The position numbers and the translations under genes are program-made. A stretch of 64,000 bases of DNA from Planctomycetota bacterium (lineage in GTDB: Bacteria; Planctomycetota; J058; JAJDCP01), in the NCBI GenBank assembly GCA_029260765.1, contig JAJDCP010000185.1, positions 62,001-126,000 of the forward strand, given 5' to 3'. Below, in pieces: positions 56,909-64,000 of the stretch. Position 1 is the stretch's first letter. Every line of letters begins with the position of its first letter. The notes under the pieces were generated by a model. That model saw only the letters and a list, made by a program, of their open reading frames with translations, did no database searches and had not been told where the DNA came from.

Positions 56909-58132
56909 ATGAATCCGAAGCAGACATATGCTGGCCGAAAATTCGCCGTCGTCTCGCATATCCTGCCGCCTGCTCCGTCTGGGCAATCCGTACTGCTGCG
57001 TCGGCTTCTACGCGGGATGGCACCGGAGTCCTACTGCCTGATCCACACTGGCAGACCCGGCGTTCCGCCTGCGGAGGCCGGGCTCTTTGGGAAATGCCAC
57101 CAGCTGCGCCGGCCTCTCCGGCTTCCCGTCCTCAAGATCCCCGTGGTTTCTTCGTCATTGAGCATGCTCAATGCGCTCGCAGGCGTCTCGATCCGTGCGA
57201 GGCAGATTGCTTCGCTCGTCCGCAGCGAAGGCTGTGACCTGTTGATCGGCTGCACCGGTGACCTCTACGATCTACCTGCCACCTGGCTGGCCAGTCGCTG
57301 GACCGGGATACCGTTCGTCGCGTACATCATGGATGATTACATCTTCCAATGGACGGGGTTCTCTCGCTGGATCGCAAGACAACTTGAGCCACAATTTGTC
57401 AAAGCGGCAGCCGGGGTCCTGGTTTTGAACGAGTTCGTCCGGCAGACCTATGCGCGGCGCTACGGGATCCGACCGTTTGTGATCCACAACCCCGTACATC
57501 TTCCCGATCTGGATCAACTCGATGGCGAGGCGGCAACCGCGAGCCTCTCTCCTGAGGTCACGCAGATCGTATATCTGGGTTCCGTCTACCACGCCCAATT
57601 CGACGCATTCAGGAATCTGATCGAAGCCCTTGCCAGGTTCGAGACAGGCCGTGTGCAGTTGCACATCTACACGTCCCAGCCCAGGCAGTTCCTGCAGAAG
57701 CACGGGATCTCTGGTCCGGATCTGGTCTACCATGCGCACATTCCGCAGGAGGAGATTCCCGGCGTGCTGCGGCGGGCGAACGTTCTGTTCCTTCCGCTTG
57801 CGTTCAACTCGCCGATTCCCGAGTTGATCCGGACTTCTGCCCCCTTCAAGACCAGTGAGTACCTGGCCGCGGGACGACCGATTCTGGTCCACGTCCCGGC
57901 AGGGTCCTTTTTGAGCTGGTATTTCCGCAAGCACAGCTGCGGGATGGTGGTCGACAGCGACGACGCCCAACTACTGGGCGATGCGCTCGAGAAACTGCTC
58001 GCTGACGGATCCTTGCGCGATGAGCTGTCCACCAAGGCGCGTCGGCAAGCCGAATTGGATTTCGACCTGCATGTGGGCCGCGCAAGGTTTCTGGCTGCAC
58101 TCAATAGAGCTGTTGCCGAGGGCGGCGATTGA
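56909..58132 (+). CDS. Putative GT4-like glycosyltransferase
   Basis: A 407-residue GT-B protein. N-terminal FAVVSHILPPAPSGQSVLLR, an acidic cluster near AYIMDDYIFQWTGF, QIVYLGSVYHAQFDAFRNLI, and the donor-site LIRTSAPFKTSEYLAAGRPI replace the usual EX7E stretch, so it is a divergent GT4. ATG at 56909 has AAGGG upstream. Coupled in an operon with the epimerase. Sugar unknown. Confidence 0.8.
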   Translation: MNPKQTYAGRKFAVVSHILPPAPSGQSVLLRRLLRGMAPESYCLIHTGRPGVPPAEAGLFGKCHQLRRPLRLPVLKIPVVSSSLSMLNALAGVSIRARQIASLVRSEGCDLLIGCTGDLYDLPATWLASRWTGIPFVAYIMDDYIFQWTGFSRWIARQLEPQFVKAAAGVLVLNEFVRQTYARRYGIRPFVIHNPVHLPDLDQLDGEAATASLSPEVTQIVYLGSVYHAQFDAFRNLIEALARFETGRVQLHIYTSQPRQFLQKHGISGPDLVYHAHIPQEEIPGVLRRANVLFLPLAFNSPIPELIRTSAPFKTSEYLAAGRPILVHVPAGSFLSWYFRKHSCGMVVDSDDAQLLGDALEKLLADGSLRDELSTKARRQAELDFDLHVGRARFLAALNRAVAEGGD

Positions 58133-58327
58133 GGTTTTCGTGGATATCCTGGGGCCCGAGTTTTGGAAACCCCAGCACACGATGGCTCGTGACCTTTTGC
58201 GGATGTCTGCCATTTCCAAACGCGGGCTGAGCGGCGTTTCCATCCCGAGCAACGCCCGAAGTATCTCTACGCGTTCGTTGCTGAAGTAGTAGCCGAAACC
58301 TTCGGCAATGGTCTCTCGCCCCGCCAC
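57971..58327 (-). CDS. Possible small or degenerate gene, overlapping a GT4 gene
   Basis: An open frame of 118 codons from a GTG at 58327 with GAGGCGG just upstream. The first 70 codons read protein-like (FGYYFSNERVEILRALLG, SPRLEMADIRKRSRAIVCWG), but the last third is antisense to the GT4 gene. No family recognised. It could be a remnant left where the AT-rich gene joins. Low confidence as a gene. Confidence 0.25.
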   Translation of the reverse strand: MAGRETIAEGFGYYFSNERVEILRALLGMETPLSPRLEMADIRKRSRAIVCWGFQNSGPRISTKTSIAALGNSSIECSQKPCAAHMQVEIQFGLPTRLGGQLIAQGSVSEQFLERIAQ

Positions 58328-58393
58328 GTCCGCCTCTCAAGAACAGCGCTCAAACCCCTGCCGCCCAGCGATAGCACCGTGTGCCCGGGCTGC

Positions 58394-59347
58394 TCATGCG
58401 CGTGGAGATTGGAACACCGGCAGAATCCTGGCTGAAGGAGATCTCGAGGAGCCCGAGTAAAGCGTAACGCCCTTTTGTCGCAAGACGTCACGAAGCGTTG
58501 GCAGAAAATTCATGACCGGAGTTCCGGTAGCGTGCAGTTCAGTGGCACTCACTGGTGGGTAGTACTGTTGCAGTTTATCCATAAACGTCGTCGGGAAACC
58601 GAAGCTCCCTTCTGAAAAAAAATGCGGCCCGACGAAGTCCAGACCGTGAACTACTATTCTCGAGAAGCCAAGATGAACGGCAAGAAACACACACGAAAGG
58701 GTAGATGAGCCGTATTGAACCAAATATCTTCGGCCAGGCTTCAGCATCAACTCTGTAACACTTCGACTTACCCTATCTGATTGATCCAACGGAATATCAG
58801 GCAAGTGAATTTCATTGATCTTTTGAAATCCACGATAATATTTGTTCACAAACCCAGCATCCACTCCATCACTATAACAGTTCTTCAAATACAAGTTTTT
58901 TATATTATTCGCAGCCATCTTCGAAACAAGATCCACCAACAACTTGGAAACTTCAACCGCACGCCCTTCTTCATAAGCTCCCAACTCTATGAAATACATA
59001 TCAAAGCACAGACCACAGATGGCTCCAAAATTGAAACTTACGACGAACTCACGAGATTTGTCAATCTTTGAAATAGAATCCGTCACCGACCATCCCGAAG
59101 CAACAATGTGACAGGCCGAAATCTTATCACCTATTTTCTCCCGCGTACACTCAACTAACCGTTGATAATCTAGAAAATCCGACCTTAACCATCCCTTGCG
59201 AGACTCGACCGACTCTACCCGCTGGACTTCTTTTCTTAGCTTGTATTCCATATACCAACTCGACAAATTGTCGCAGTTGTAGATCTTCGCTTGAACAGCA
59301 GACCTCAATTTAGCTACAGTATCGCCTAGCACCCGGTAGTACGTCAT
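58394..59347 (-). CDS. AT-rich putative glycosyltransferase (GT42/sialyltransferase-like or MAF-like)
   Basis: A 317-residue protein that looks like a transferase: a Gly-containing turn ASGWSVTDSI, VVSFNFGAIC, FDMYFIELGAYEEGRAVEVS and RYLVQYGSSTLSCVFLAVHL followed by GFSRIVVHGLDFVG. The last two resemble the C-terminal half of GT42 sialyltransferases (CST-I) or MAF/DUF115 enzymes; exact family is not certain. G+C is markedly low: 20 of 60 bases from 58861, against 34-39 of 60 in sampled neighbouring lines. The ATG at 59347 has AAAGG. Reads into GC-rich codons at its end, suggesting a join. Likely acquired by transfer. Confidence 0.72.
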   Translation of the reverse strand: MTYYRVLGDTVAKLRSAVQAKIYNCDNLSSWYMEYKLRKEVQRVESVESRKGWLRSDFLDYQRLVECTREKIGDKISACHIVASGWSVTDSISKIDKSREFVVSFNFGAICGLCFDMYFIELGAYEEGRAVEVSKLLVDLVSKMAANNIKNLYLKNCYSDGVDAGFVNKYYRGFQKINEIHLPDIPLDQSDRVSRSVTELMLKPGRRYLVQYGSSTLSCVFLAVHLGFSRIVVHGLDFVGPHFFSEGSFGFPTTFMDKLQQYYPPVSATELHATGTPVMNFLPTLRDVLRQKGVTLYSGSSRSPSARILPVFQSPRA

Positions 59348-59737
59348 ATCGCCTTTCCGATTTCCCCAATCCCGAACATTCGTGACTCTTGGAAAACGCC
59401 ACACCCATGTGCCATGACGAACACAGACCGTCTGGCTTCTACTGGACCGCGCCAAAACGTCTGCGCATTTGCCAGTCGATCGAGTCGAACTGGGAATGCA
59501 CACGTCCGAGTTGCAGGGGGGCGGCCTGAGGAACCGAGGCCTGGGCCGGGCAAGCCTATAGGTTCAGACGGATCAACACCAACACATACGGCTCCCGCGA
59601 CAGTCTCGGTAGTAGCCGCTGCACCGGCGCTGGAGCGACCAGGATCTACGTCGACCCCCCGCGTATGGTGGGTAAGGAGAGTGCTTCGGCGAGGTGACCG
59701 AGCAGTTTAGCCCAACCCGAATTCTTGCACGGACGCG
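59348..59737. other. Intergenic region upstream of the AT-rich gene
   Basis: About 390 bases whose composition returns to GC-rich around 59400. No supported gene; open frames here lack start signals. It contains the promoter region of the AT-rich gene, though no clear -10/-35 pair was made out. No insertion-sequence ends or duplicated target site were seen. Confidence 0.5.
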
Positions 59738-60754
59738 CTACCCCGACAACCCCACCCGCTCGAGCAGCGCCTTCACCCCCGGTACGTCCAACCGCTCTGT
59801 GTTGTGGGACGTGTACGCCTCAAGCCCTGACAGGTCCGGCAGGCCCTCAACAAAGAACTTGTCGTAGTTCAAATCCCGCGCATCGGAGGGAATCCGGTAG
59901 AACCTGCCCACATCATCTGCACGCAGCATCTCTTCGCGCGAAACCAGCGACTCAAAGAGCTTCTCCCCGTGCCGCGTGCCGATGACTTTGACCGTACAGT
60001 CGAGTCCCGAGGCATCGATCAGCGCCTGGGCGAGGGCACCCACCGTGGAGGCGGGGGCCTTCTGCACGAAGATATCACCGGGCTCGGCATGGCGGAAAGC
60101 GTGCAACACCAGGTGCACCGAATCGTCCAACGACATCAAGAAACGTGTCATTTGGGGATCGGTGACCGTGACCGGCAACCCGTCACGGATTTGCTGTCGA
60201 AACAGCGGAATCACCGACCCCCGAGAGCCCATCACGTTTCCGTAACGCGTCGCCGCCAGGACTGTCTTGTCCCGGTCGCACAAGCGTGATTTGGCGACCA
60301 TCACCTTTTCCATCATCGCTTTCGACAGACCCATTGCGTTGATGGGATAGACAGCCTTATCAGTGCTGAGCACCACGCAACGCCGAACCTGCCGGTCAAT
60401 CGCAGCCCGCATGACGTTCTCGGCGCCGAGCACATTGGTCCGCACGGCTTCCATGGGGTAGAACTCGCAAGAGGGCACCTGTTTCAAAGCCGCTGCATGA
60501 AACACGTAGTCTACTCCCGCCATAGCATCGTGCACGCTGGAGTAGTTACGGACATCGCCGATGTAGAACTTCACCCGGCTGTTGCGCAACCGCTTGCGCA
60601 TGTCCTCCTGCTTCTTCTCATCGCGGCTGAAGATCCGAATCTCGGCAAGGTCGGCCGGCAACAATCGCCGCAGGACCGCGTTCCCGAACGAGCCCGTGCC
60701 ACCGGTAATCAGCAGCGTCGAGCCGGAGAAATCCTGCAACGAGGCTTCGTCCAT
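59738..60754 (-). CDS. capE: UDP-GlcNAc 4,6-dehydratase/5-epimerase (CapE/WbjB/FnlA type)
   Basis: A 338-residue extended SDR: LLITGGTGSFGNAVLRRLL, RIFSRDEKKQEDMRKR, FYIGDVRNYSSVHDAMAGVD, HAAALKQVPSCEFYPMEAVR, STDKAVYPINAMGLSKAMM, RYGNVMGSRGSVIPLF. This string of motifs is characteristic of the inverting 4,6-dehydratases that open UDP-L-FucNAc and UDP-L-QuiNAc synthesis. The ATG at 60754 has GGTGAG. It lies on the same strand as the RmlD-like and CapG-like genes but is separated from them by two plus-strand genes and the AT-rich gene. Confidence 0.92.
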   Translation of the reverse strand: MDEASLQDFSGSTLLITGGTGSFGNAVLRRLLPADLAEIRIFSRDEKKQEDMRKRLRNSRVKFYIGDVRNYSSVHDAMAGVDYVFHAAALKQVPSCEFYPMEAVRTNVLGAENVMRAAIDRQVRRCVVLSTDKAVYPINAMGLSKAMMEKVMVAKSRLCDRDKTVLAATRYGNVMGSRGSVIPLFRQQIRDGLPVTVTDPQMTRFLMSLDDSVHLVLHAFRHAEPGDIFVQKAPASTVGALAQALIDASGLDCTVKVIGTRHGEKLFESLVSREEMLRADDVGRFYRIPSDARDLNYDKFFVEGLPDLSGLEAYTSHNTERLDVPGVKALLERVGLSG

Positions 60755-61040
60755 CGCTCACCCCATGGTCGGGGCGCGCCGGAGCGCCCCGCGTCGTCTA
60801 CAAACCAACTTCTGGTGTTTCCTGTAGCTCAAGCCCATCCAGGGTATACCTTGGATGGCGTCCGCCACGTCCCCAAGCTCACACAAGCGTGCCTCAGAGC
60901 ATACACCATACAGCCCCTCTGGACCACTTTGGCACACATATAGACAAACCACAGCAGGCGTGCACCCCCCCCCCCCCAATTTCACCCCCCTCTTGCATCC
61001 CGCGCTCGAAACGGCAGGATCTCAGCCAGGGAGGAGCCCG
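60755..61040. other. Intergenic region between capE and hemF with homopolymer C tract
   Basis: About 286 bases of divergent promoter space. It carries 13 consecutive C residues at 60965-60977 and a second run of six a few bases on. hemF begins at 61041 after GGGAGGAG. No gene recognised. Confidence 0.6.
60965..60977. repeat. Homopolymer tract of 13 C
   Basis: An uninterrupted C13 lies about 65 bases before the hemF start. In some bacteria such tracts slip in length, but no coding frame spans this one. Confidence 0.85.
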
Positions 61041-61949
61041 ATGTTCCGCGAACGTGTCGAGGCGCTGATGCGCCGGCTGCAGAATTCGATCTGCGCGGGT
61101 CTGGCCGCCGAAGACGGCCACGACTTCGTCAGCGACATCTGGAGCTATGAGCGCGGCAGCGGCGGAGGCGACACGCGCGTGCTCGAAGGGGGCCTGGTCA
61201 TCGAGAAGGGCGGCGTCAACGTCTCCGCCATCGGGGGGCCCGCCCTGCCCGCGGCCGCCGTCGAGAAGCTCCGGCTTGCAGAGGACACCCCCTTTTTCGC
61301 CACCGGCGTTTCGCTGGTCATCCATCCCCGCAGCCCGCACATCCCCACGGTGCACATGAACGTGCGCTACTTCGAGGCCGGCGAGGCCCACTGGTGGTTC
61401 GGGGGCGGTATCGATCTGACCCCCTTCTACCCCCGCCACGCCCAGGTGATCCGTTTCCATCAGACGCTGCGTAGCACGTGCGCACGCTTCGACCCGGCCT
61501 GGTACCCGCGTTTCAAGGCCGCCTGTGATCGCTACTTCTTCTTGCCGCACAGGAATGAAGCCCGCGGCGTGGGCGGGATCTTCTACGATCAGCTGCGCGG
61601 CGACCGCGTGCGGTTGCTGGCCTTCACCGAGGCAGTCGGCGACAGCTTCCTGCCCGCCTACCTGCCGATCGTGCGAGAGAACCGCGAGCTGCCCTGGACC
61701 GAGGCCGAGCGCCGCTTCCAGCTGCTGCGTCGCGGCCGCTATGTCGAGTTCAACCTGCTGTTCGACCGCGGCACCAAATTCGGGATCGAGTCGCAGGGCC
61801 GCAGCGAGTCCATCTTGATGTCTCTGCCCCCCGAGGTCCGTTGGGCGTACAATCTGCAACCGGAACCCGGCAGCGCCGAAGCGCGCCTGCTCGAAGCTCT
61901 GCAACCTCGCGACTGGGCCGCGCTCGACGCTTCCCAGGAGCTCAGCTGA
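61041..61949 (+). CDS. hemF: Oxygen-dependent coproporphyrinogen III oxidase
   Basis: A 302-residue enzyme of the aerobic heme route, decarboxylating coproporphyrinogen III to protoporphyrinogen IX. Motifs: ERGSGGGDTRVLEGGLVIEK, IPTVHMNVRYFE, WWFGGGIDLTPFYP, NEARGVGGIFYDQL, and LLRRGRYVEFNLLFDRGTKF near the C-terminus. The ATG has GGGAGGAG seven bases before it. First of three heme genes on the same strand. An O2-using enzyme implies aerobic or microaerobic growth. Confidence 0.96.
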   Translation: MFRERVEALMRRLQNSICAGLAAEDGHDFVSDIWSYERGSGGGDTRVLEGGLVIEKGGVNVSAIGGPALPAAAVEKLRLAEDTPFFATGVSLVIHPRSPHIPTVHMNVRYFEAGEAHWWFGGGIDLTPFYPRHAQVIRFHQTLRSTCARFDPAWYPRFKAACDRYFFLPHRNEARGVGGIFYDQLRGDRVRLLAFTEAVGDSFLPAYLPIVRENRELPWTEAERRFQLLRRGRYVEFNLLFDRGTKFGIESQGRSESILMSLPPEVRWAYNLQPEPGSAEARLLEALQPRDWAALDASQELS

Positions 61950-61959
61950 CGAGGAACTG

Positions 61960-62991
61960 ATGCGCTCCAGAGAACGAATGCTCGCCGCCTGCCGTGGTCA
62001 GGCCGTCGACCGCCCCCCGCTCTGGCTGATGCGCCAGGCAGGGCGCTATCTGCCTGAATACCGGGCGGTCCGTGCCGACCACTCTTTCTGGGAGGTCGTG
62101 CGCACGCCCGAGTTGGTCGAGAAGGTGACTCTGCAGCCGCTGGCCCGCTTCGAGCTGGATGCGGCCATTTTGTTCTGCGACATCCTCGTGGTGCTCGACG
62201 TACTCGGGGCCGAGGTCACGTATGCGCCCGGCGGCCCACGGGTGTCGCCTGCCCTGCGCGACCAGGCGGGACTCGACGCGCTGCTGCCGGTCGATGCCGA
62301 GGCAGCCTTCGGCTATGTGGACCAGGCGATCCGCAGGCTCTGTGCCCGGCTGCAACCGGAGACCGCCGTGATCGGCTTCGCCGGTGCTCCTTGGACCCTG
62401 GCCGCCTACCTGGTGGAGGGAGGACCCAGCCGCGACAGCGCGCAGCTCAAGGCACTCGCGTATCAACAGCCCCGGGTGTTCGAGTCGATGATGGAGCGGA
62501 TCGCGGACGTCGTGGCTGAGCTCCTGCTGATCCAGTTGCGCGCCGGAGCCGACCTCGTCCAGATCTTCGACACCTGGGCCGGTCACCTCAGCCCGGGGGA
62601 CTACACCAGCCTCGCGCTGCCCTACACGCGCCGCATCATCGAGCGGGTCAAGAGCCACGGCGCGCCCGTGATCCTCTATCTGCGCAATGCCGCCGGACAC
62701 CTGGATGCGGCGGCCAGCTCAGGATGCGATGTGTTGTCGGTCGATACCTCCATCGATCTGGCCGAGGCGCGCCAACGGCTCGACCAGAGTATCGCCCTGC
62801 AGGGCAACCTCGAGCCGGCGCTGTTGCACGCTCCCGAAGCGCGCTTGCGCGCGGAGGTGGAACGCATGGCTCGAGCCGCCGAAGGAGGCGGCTACATCGT
62901 CAACCTCGGCCAGGGCCTGGTCCCGAGCAGCCCCATCGATGGGGTAGCCCGGCTGGTCGACGCCGTGCGGGCGCTCGGATCCGAATCGTAG
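61960..62991 (+). CDS. hemE: Uroporphyrinogen decarboxylase
   Basis: A 343-residue enzyme that converts uroporphyrinogen III to coproporphyrinogen III. PPLWLMRQAGRYLPEYR, DAAILFCDILVVLDVLG, FAGAPWTLAAYLVEGG and QIFDTWAGHLSPGDY are the family signatures. The ATG follows hemF by 10 bases with GAGGAAC upstream. A Cys replaces the usual Ser in the FSDIL motif (FCDIL), which is tolerated in related proteins. Co-transcribed with hemF. Confidence 0.96.
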   Translation: MRSRERMLAACRGQAVDRPPLWLMRQAGRYLPEYRAVRADHSFWEVVRTPELVEKVTLQPLARFELDAAILFCDILVVLDVLGAEVTYAPGGPRVSPALRDQAGLDALLPVDAEAAFGYVDQAIRRLCARLQPETAVIGFAGAPWTLAAYLVEGGPSRDSAQLKALAYQQPRVFESMMERIADVVAELLLIQLRAGADLVQIFDTWAGHLSPGDYTSLALPYTRRIIERVKSHGAPVILYLRNAAGHLDAAASSGCDVLSVDTSIDLAEARQRLDQSIALQGNLEPALLHAPEARLRAEVERMARAAEGGGYIVNLGQGLVPSSPIDGVARLVDAVRALGSES

Positions 62992-63067
62992 CGAGCTGCT
63001 GAGAAACATCCGGACGCTGATGGGCAGATCCGCTACCATCGGCGCCCAAGCCTGAATCGGAAAGACG

Positions 63068-64000
63068 ATGCCCCGCGCGGACTCCCCAGAAGATCTCCCC
63101 CTGGCCCTGGTCGGATGTGACTGGCACGTCGCTTCATCGCGCTGGCGCTCGCAGCTGGTGTTGGGCGACGACCAGGGCCGCGCTCTATGTGAAGAGCTCC
63201 GGCGCGTGGCGGCCGCCGATGGTCTCGCGCTGCTGAACACCTGCAACCGCAACGAGTGGATCGTCTCGAGCGCGAACCCACAGTGGGCCGTCGACTTGTT
63301 GCGCGGCCGCCTGCTGCAACGACTGCGGAACTGTGACGGGGCGCCCGCCATCGAGCCCTACAGCCTGATCGGCGAGCATGCGGCACGCCATATCTTGCGG
63401 GTGGCGATCGGGCGCGAGTCCCTGGTGCTGGGGGAGCGGCAGATCGCCGGGCAGCTCTTCAGGGCGCTGGAAGGCGCGCGCAGTTGCGGGACCTCCTCCC
63501 GCGCCCTCAACGGCCTGAGCGCCACCTGCGGGCGGCTGGTGCGCAAGGCCATCGCCTGCGGACTGATCTCCGCCACGGCCCGCGGGGTCCACAGCCTGGC
63601 GCTCGATTTCCTGGACAGGCGCTTCCGAGGCCAGGATGCGGCGAGGCCCGTGCGGGTCGCGGTCGTCGGGCTGGGTATGATCGGTCGCCGGCTTCTGGGC
63701 CTGCTTGAAGAGCGCCCCGGCTACCAACCGCTGGGCTGCAACCGCAGCCCGCGGCGCGGAGCACGCCCGCTCAGCCAGCTGAACGGGCTACTGCGCGAGG
63801 TCGATGCTGCCGTCTTCTGTACAGGCGCACCGCAGCCCGTGTTGCGCGCCGAGCACCTGGCGGACCGAGAACGGCCGCTGCTGGTGCTCGACCTCGGCAT
63901 CCCCCACCAGGTCGCGTCGGAGCTGCCGACCCCGATCGAAAGAGTCGACCTCGACGGGCTGTGCGCCTTCGACCCACACGATGAGCAGACCGAAGAACGG
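63068..64000 (+). CDS. hemA: Glutamyl-tRNA reductase, N-terminal part (cut by window edge)
   Basis: A 311-codon open frame from the ATG at 63068, running off the right edge. LLNTCNRNEW contains the nucleophilic Cys (usually STCNRTE); GRESLVLGERQIAGQLFRAL is the usual SMVLGEPQILGQ region; VAVVGLGMIGRRLLGLL starts the NADPH-binding domain and LVLDLGIPHQVASEL follows. It reduces glutamyl-tRNA to glutamate-1-semialdehyde, the first step of the C5 route to heme. GGAAAG precedes the ATG. The NTCNRN and GERQ deviations suggest a divergent form, but key residues appear kept. The end is missing. Confidence 0.92.
   Translation, partial: MPRADSPEDLPLALVGCDWHVASSRWRSQLVLGDDQGRALCEELRRVAAADGLALLNTCNRNEWIVSSANPQWAVDLLRGRLLQRLRNCDGAPAIEPYSLIGEHAARHILRVAIGRESLVLGERQIAGQLFRALEGARSCGTSSRALNGLSATCGRLVRKAIACGLISATARGVHSLALDFLDRRFRGQDAARPVRVAVVGLGMIGRRLLGLLEERPGYQPLGCNRSPRRGARPLSQLNGLLREVDAAVFCTGAPQPVLRAEHLADRERPLLVLDLGIPHQVASELPTPIERVDLDGLCAFDPHDEQTEER

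Noticed and set aside
59414..59710. Plus-strand open frame upstream of the AT-rich gene
   Set aside because: Ser/Pro/Arg-rich with no motif and overlapping the presumed promoter region of the opposite-strand gene.
1..64000. CRISPR arrays, rRNA and tRNA genes, insertion-sequence transposases
   Set aside because: No regularly spaced direct repeats of CRISPR size, no tRNA-like cloverleaf and no transposase motif were seen by reading; a dedicated scan (tRNAscan-SE, CRISPRFinder, ISfinder) would confirm.

Overview
The window is about 65% G+C, densely coded, and has many long multidomain genes. It holds two Hanks-type Ser/Thr kinases (one with a very long TPR tail), VWA-domain surface proteins, a zinc-ribbon/HELIH membrane peptidase, YfhO-like and TMTC-like polytopic proteins, and a large exopolysaccharide locus. 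This mix suits a large-genome, Gram-negative-type bacterium, most plausibly Planctomycetota or a similarly complex lineage such as Myxococcota. That placement is inference from gene content only: no rRNA, tRNA or ribosomal protein gene was seen. Lipoboxes, hemF and a Rieske oxygenase suggest an aerobic cell with an outer envelope.

Layout. 0-3.2 kb: the 3' end of dinB faces a cupin-tetR pair and an operon of a CheY-EAL c-di-GMP phosphodiesterase and an Hpt protein. 3.3-9.2 kb: a translationally coupled minus-strand operon of a VWA lipoprotein, a VWA/TM/FHA-like protein and a GT2 glycosyltransferase. 9.4-21 kb: mixed housekeeping and envelope genes (CBS protein, alpha/beta hydrolase plus TMTC-like O-glycosyltransferase, HELIH peptidase, putative molybdenum carrier pair, tautomerase-methyltransferase pair, YdjM-type hydrolase, alpha carbonic anhydrase), with short repeats and MITE-like elements between them. 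21-36 kb: YfhO-like protein and rhomboid, a secreted protein, a kinase, a Rieske oxygenase next to an ACP-AMP ligase-PlsC fusion, a lipoprotein, and a 1346-residue kinase-TPR protein.

36-61 kb is a polysaccharide locus. It encodes GDP-L-fucose synthesis (gmd, fcl), a probable UDP-L-QuiNAc or UDP-L-FucNAc route (CapE-, RmlD- and CapG-like enzymes), five GT4-type and one GT2 transferases, a carbamoyltransferase with an SGNH hydrolase, two polytopic membrane proteins, a STAS protein and a strikingly AT-rich putative transferase gene that looks acquired. No Wzx flippase, initiating phosphoglycosyltransferase or Wza/Wzc export protein was recognised, so the locus probably depends on genes elsewhere.

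61-64 kb: heme genes hemF, hemE and hemA run to the right edge, where hemA is cut.

The least explained units are the Rieske/ACP-AMP ligase-PlsC pair (a possible lipid-modifying system), the VWA operon, and the AT-rich transferase gene set between the split nucleotide-sugar genes.
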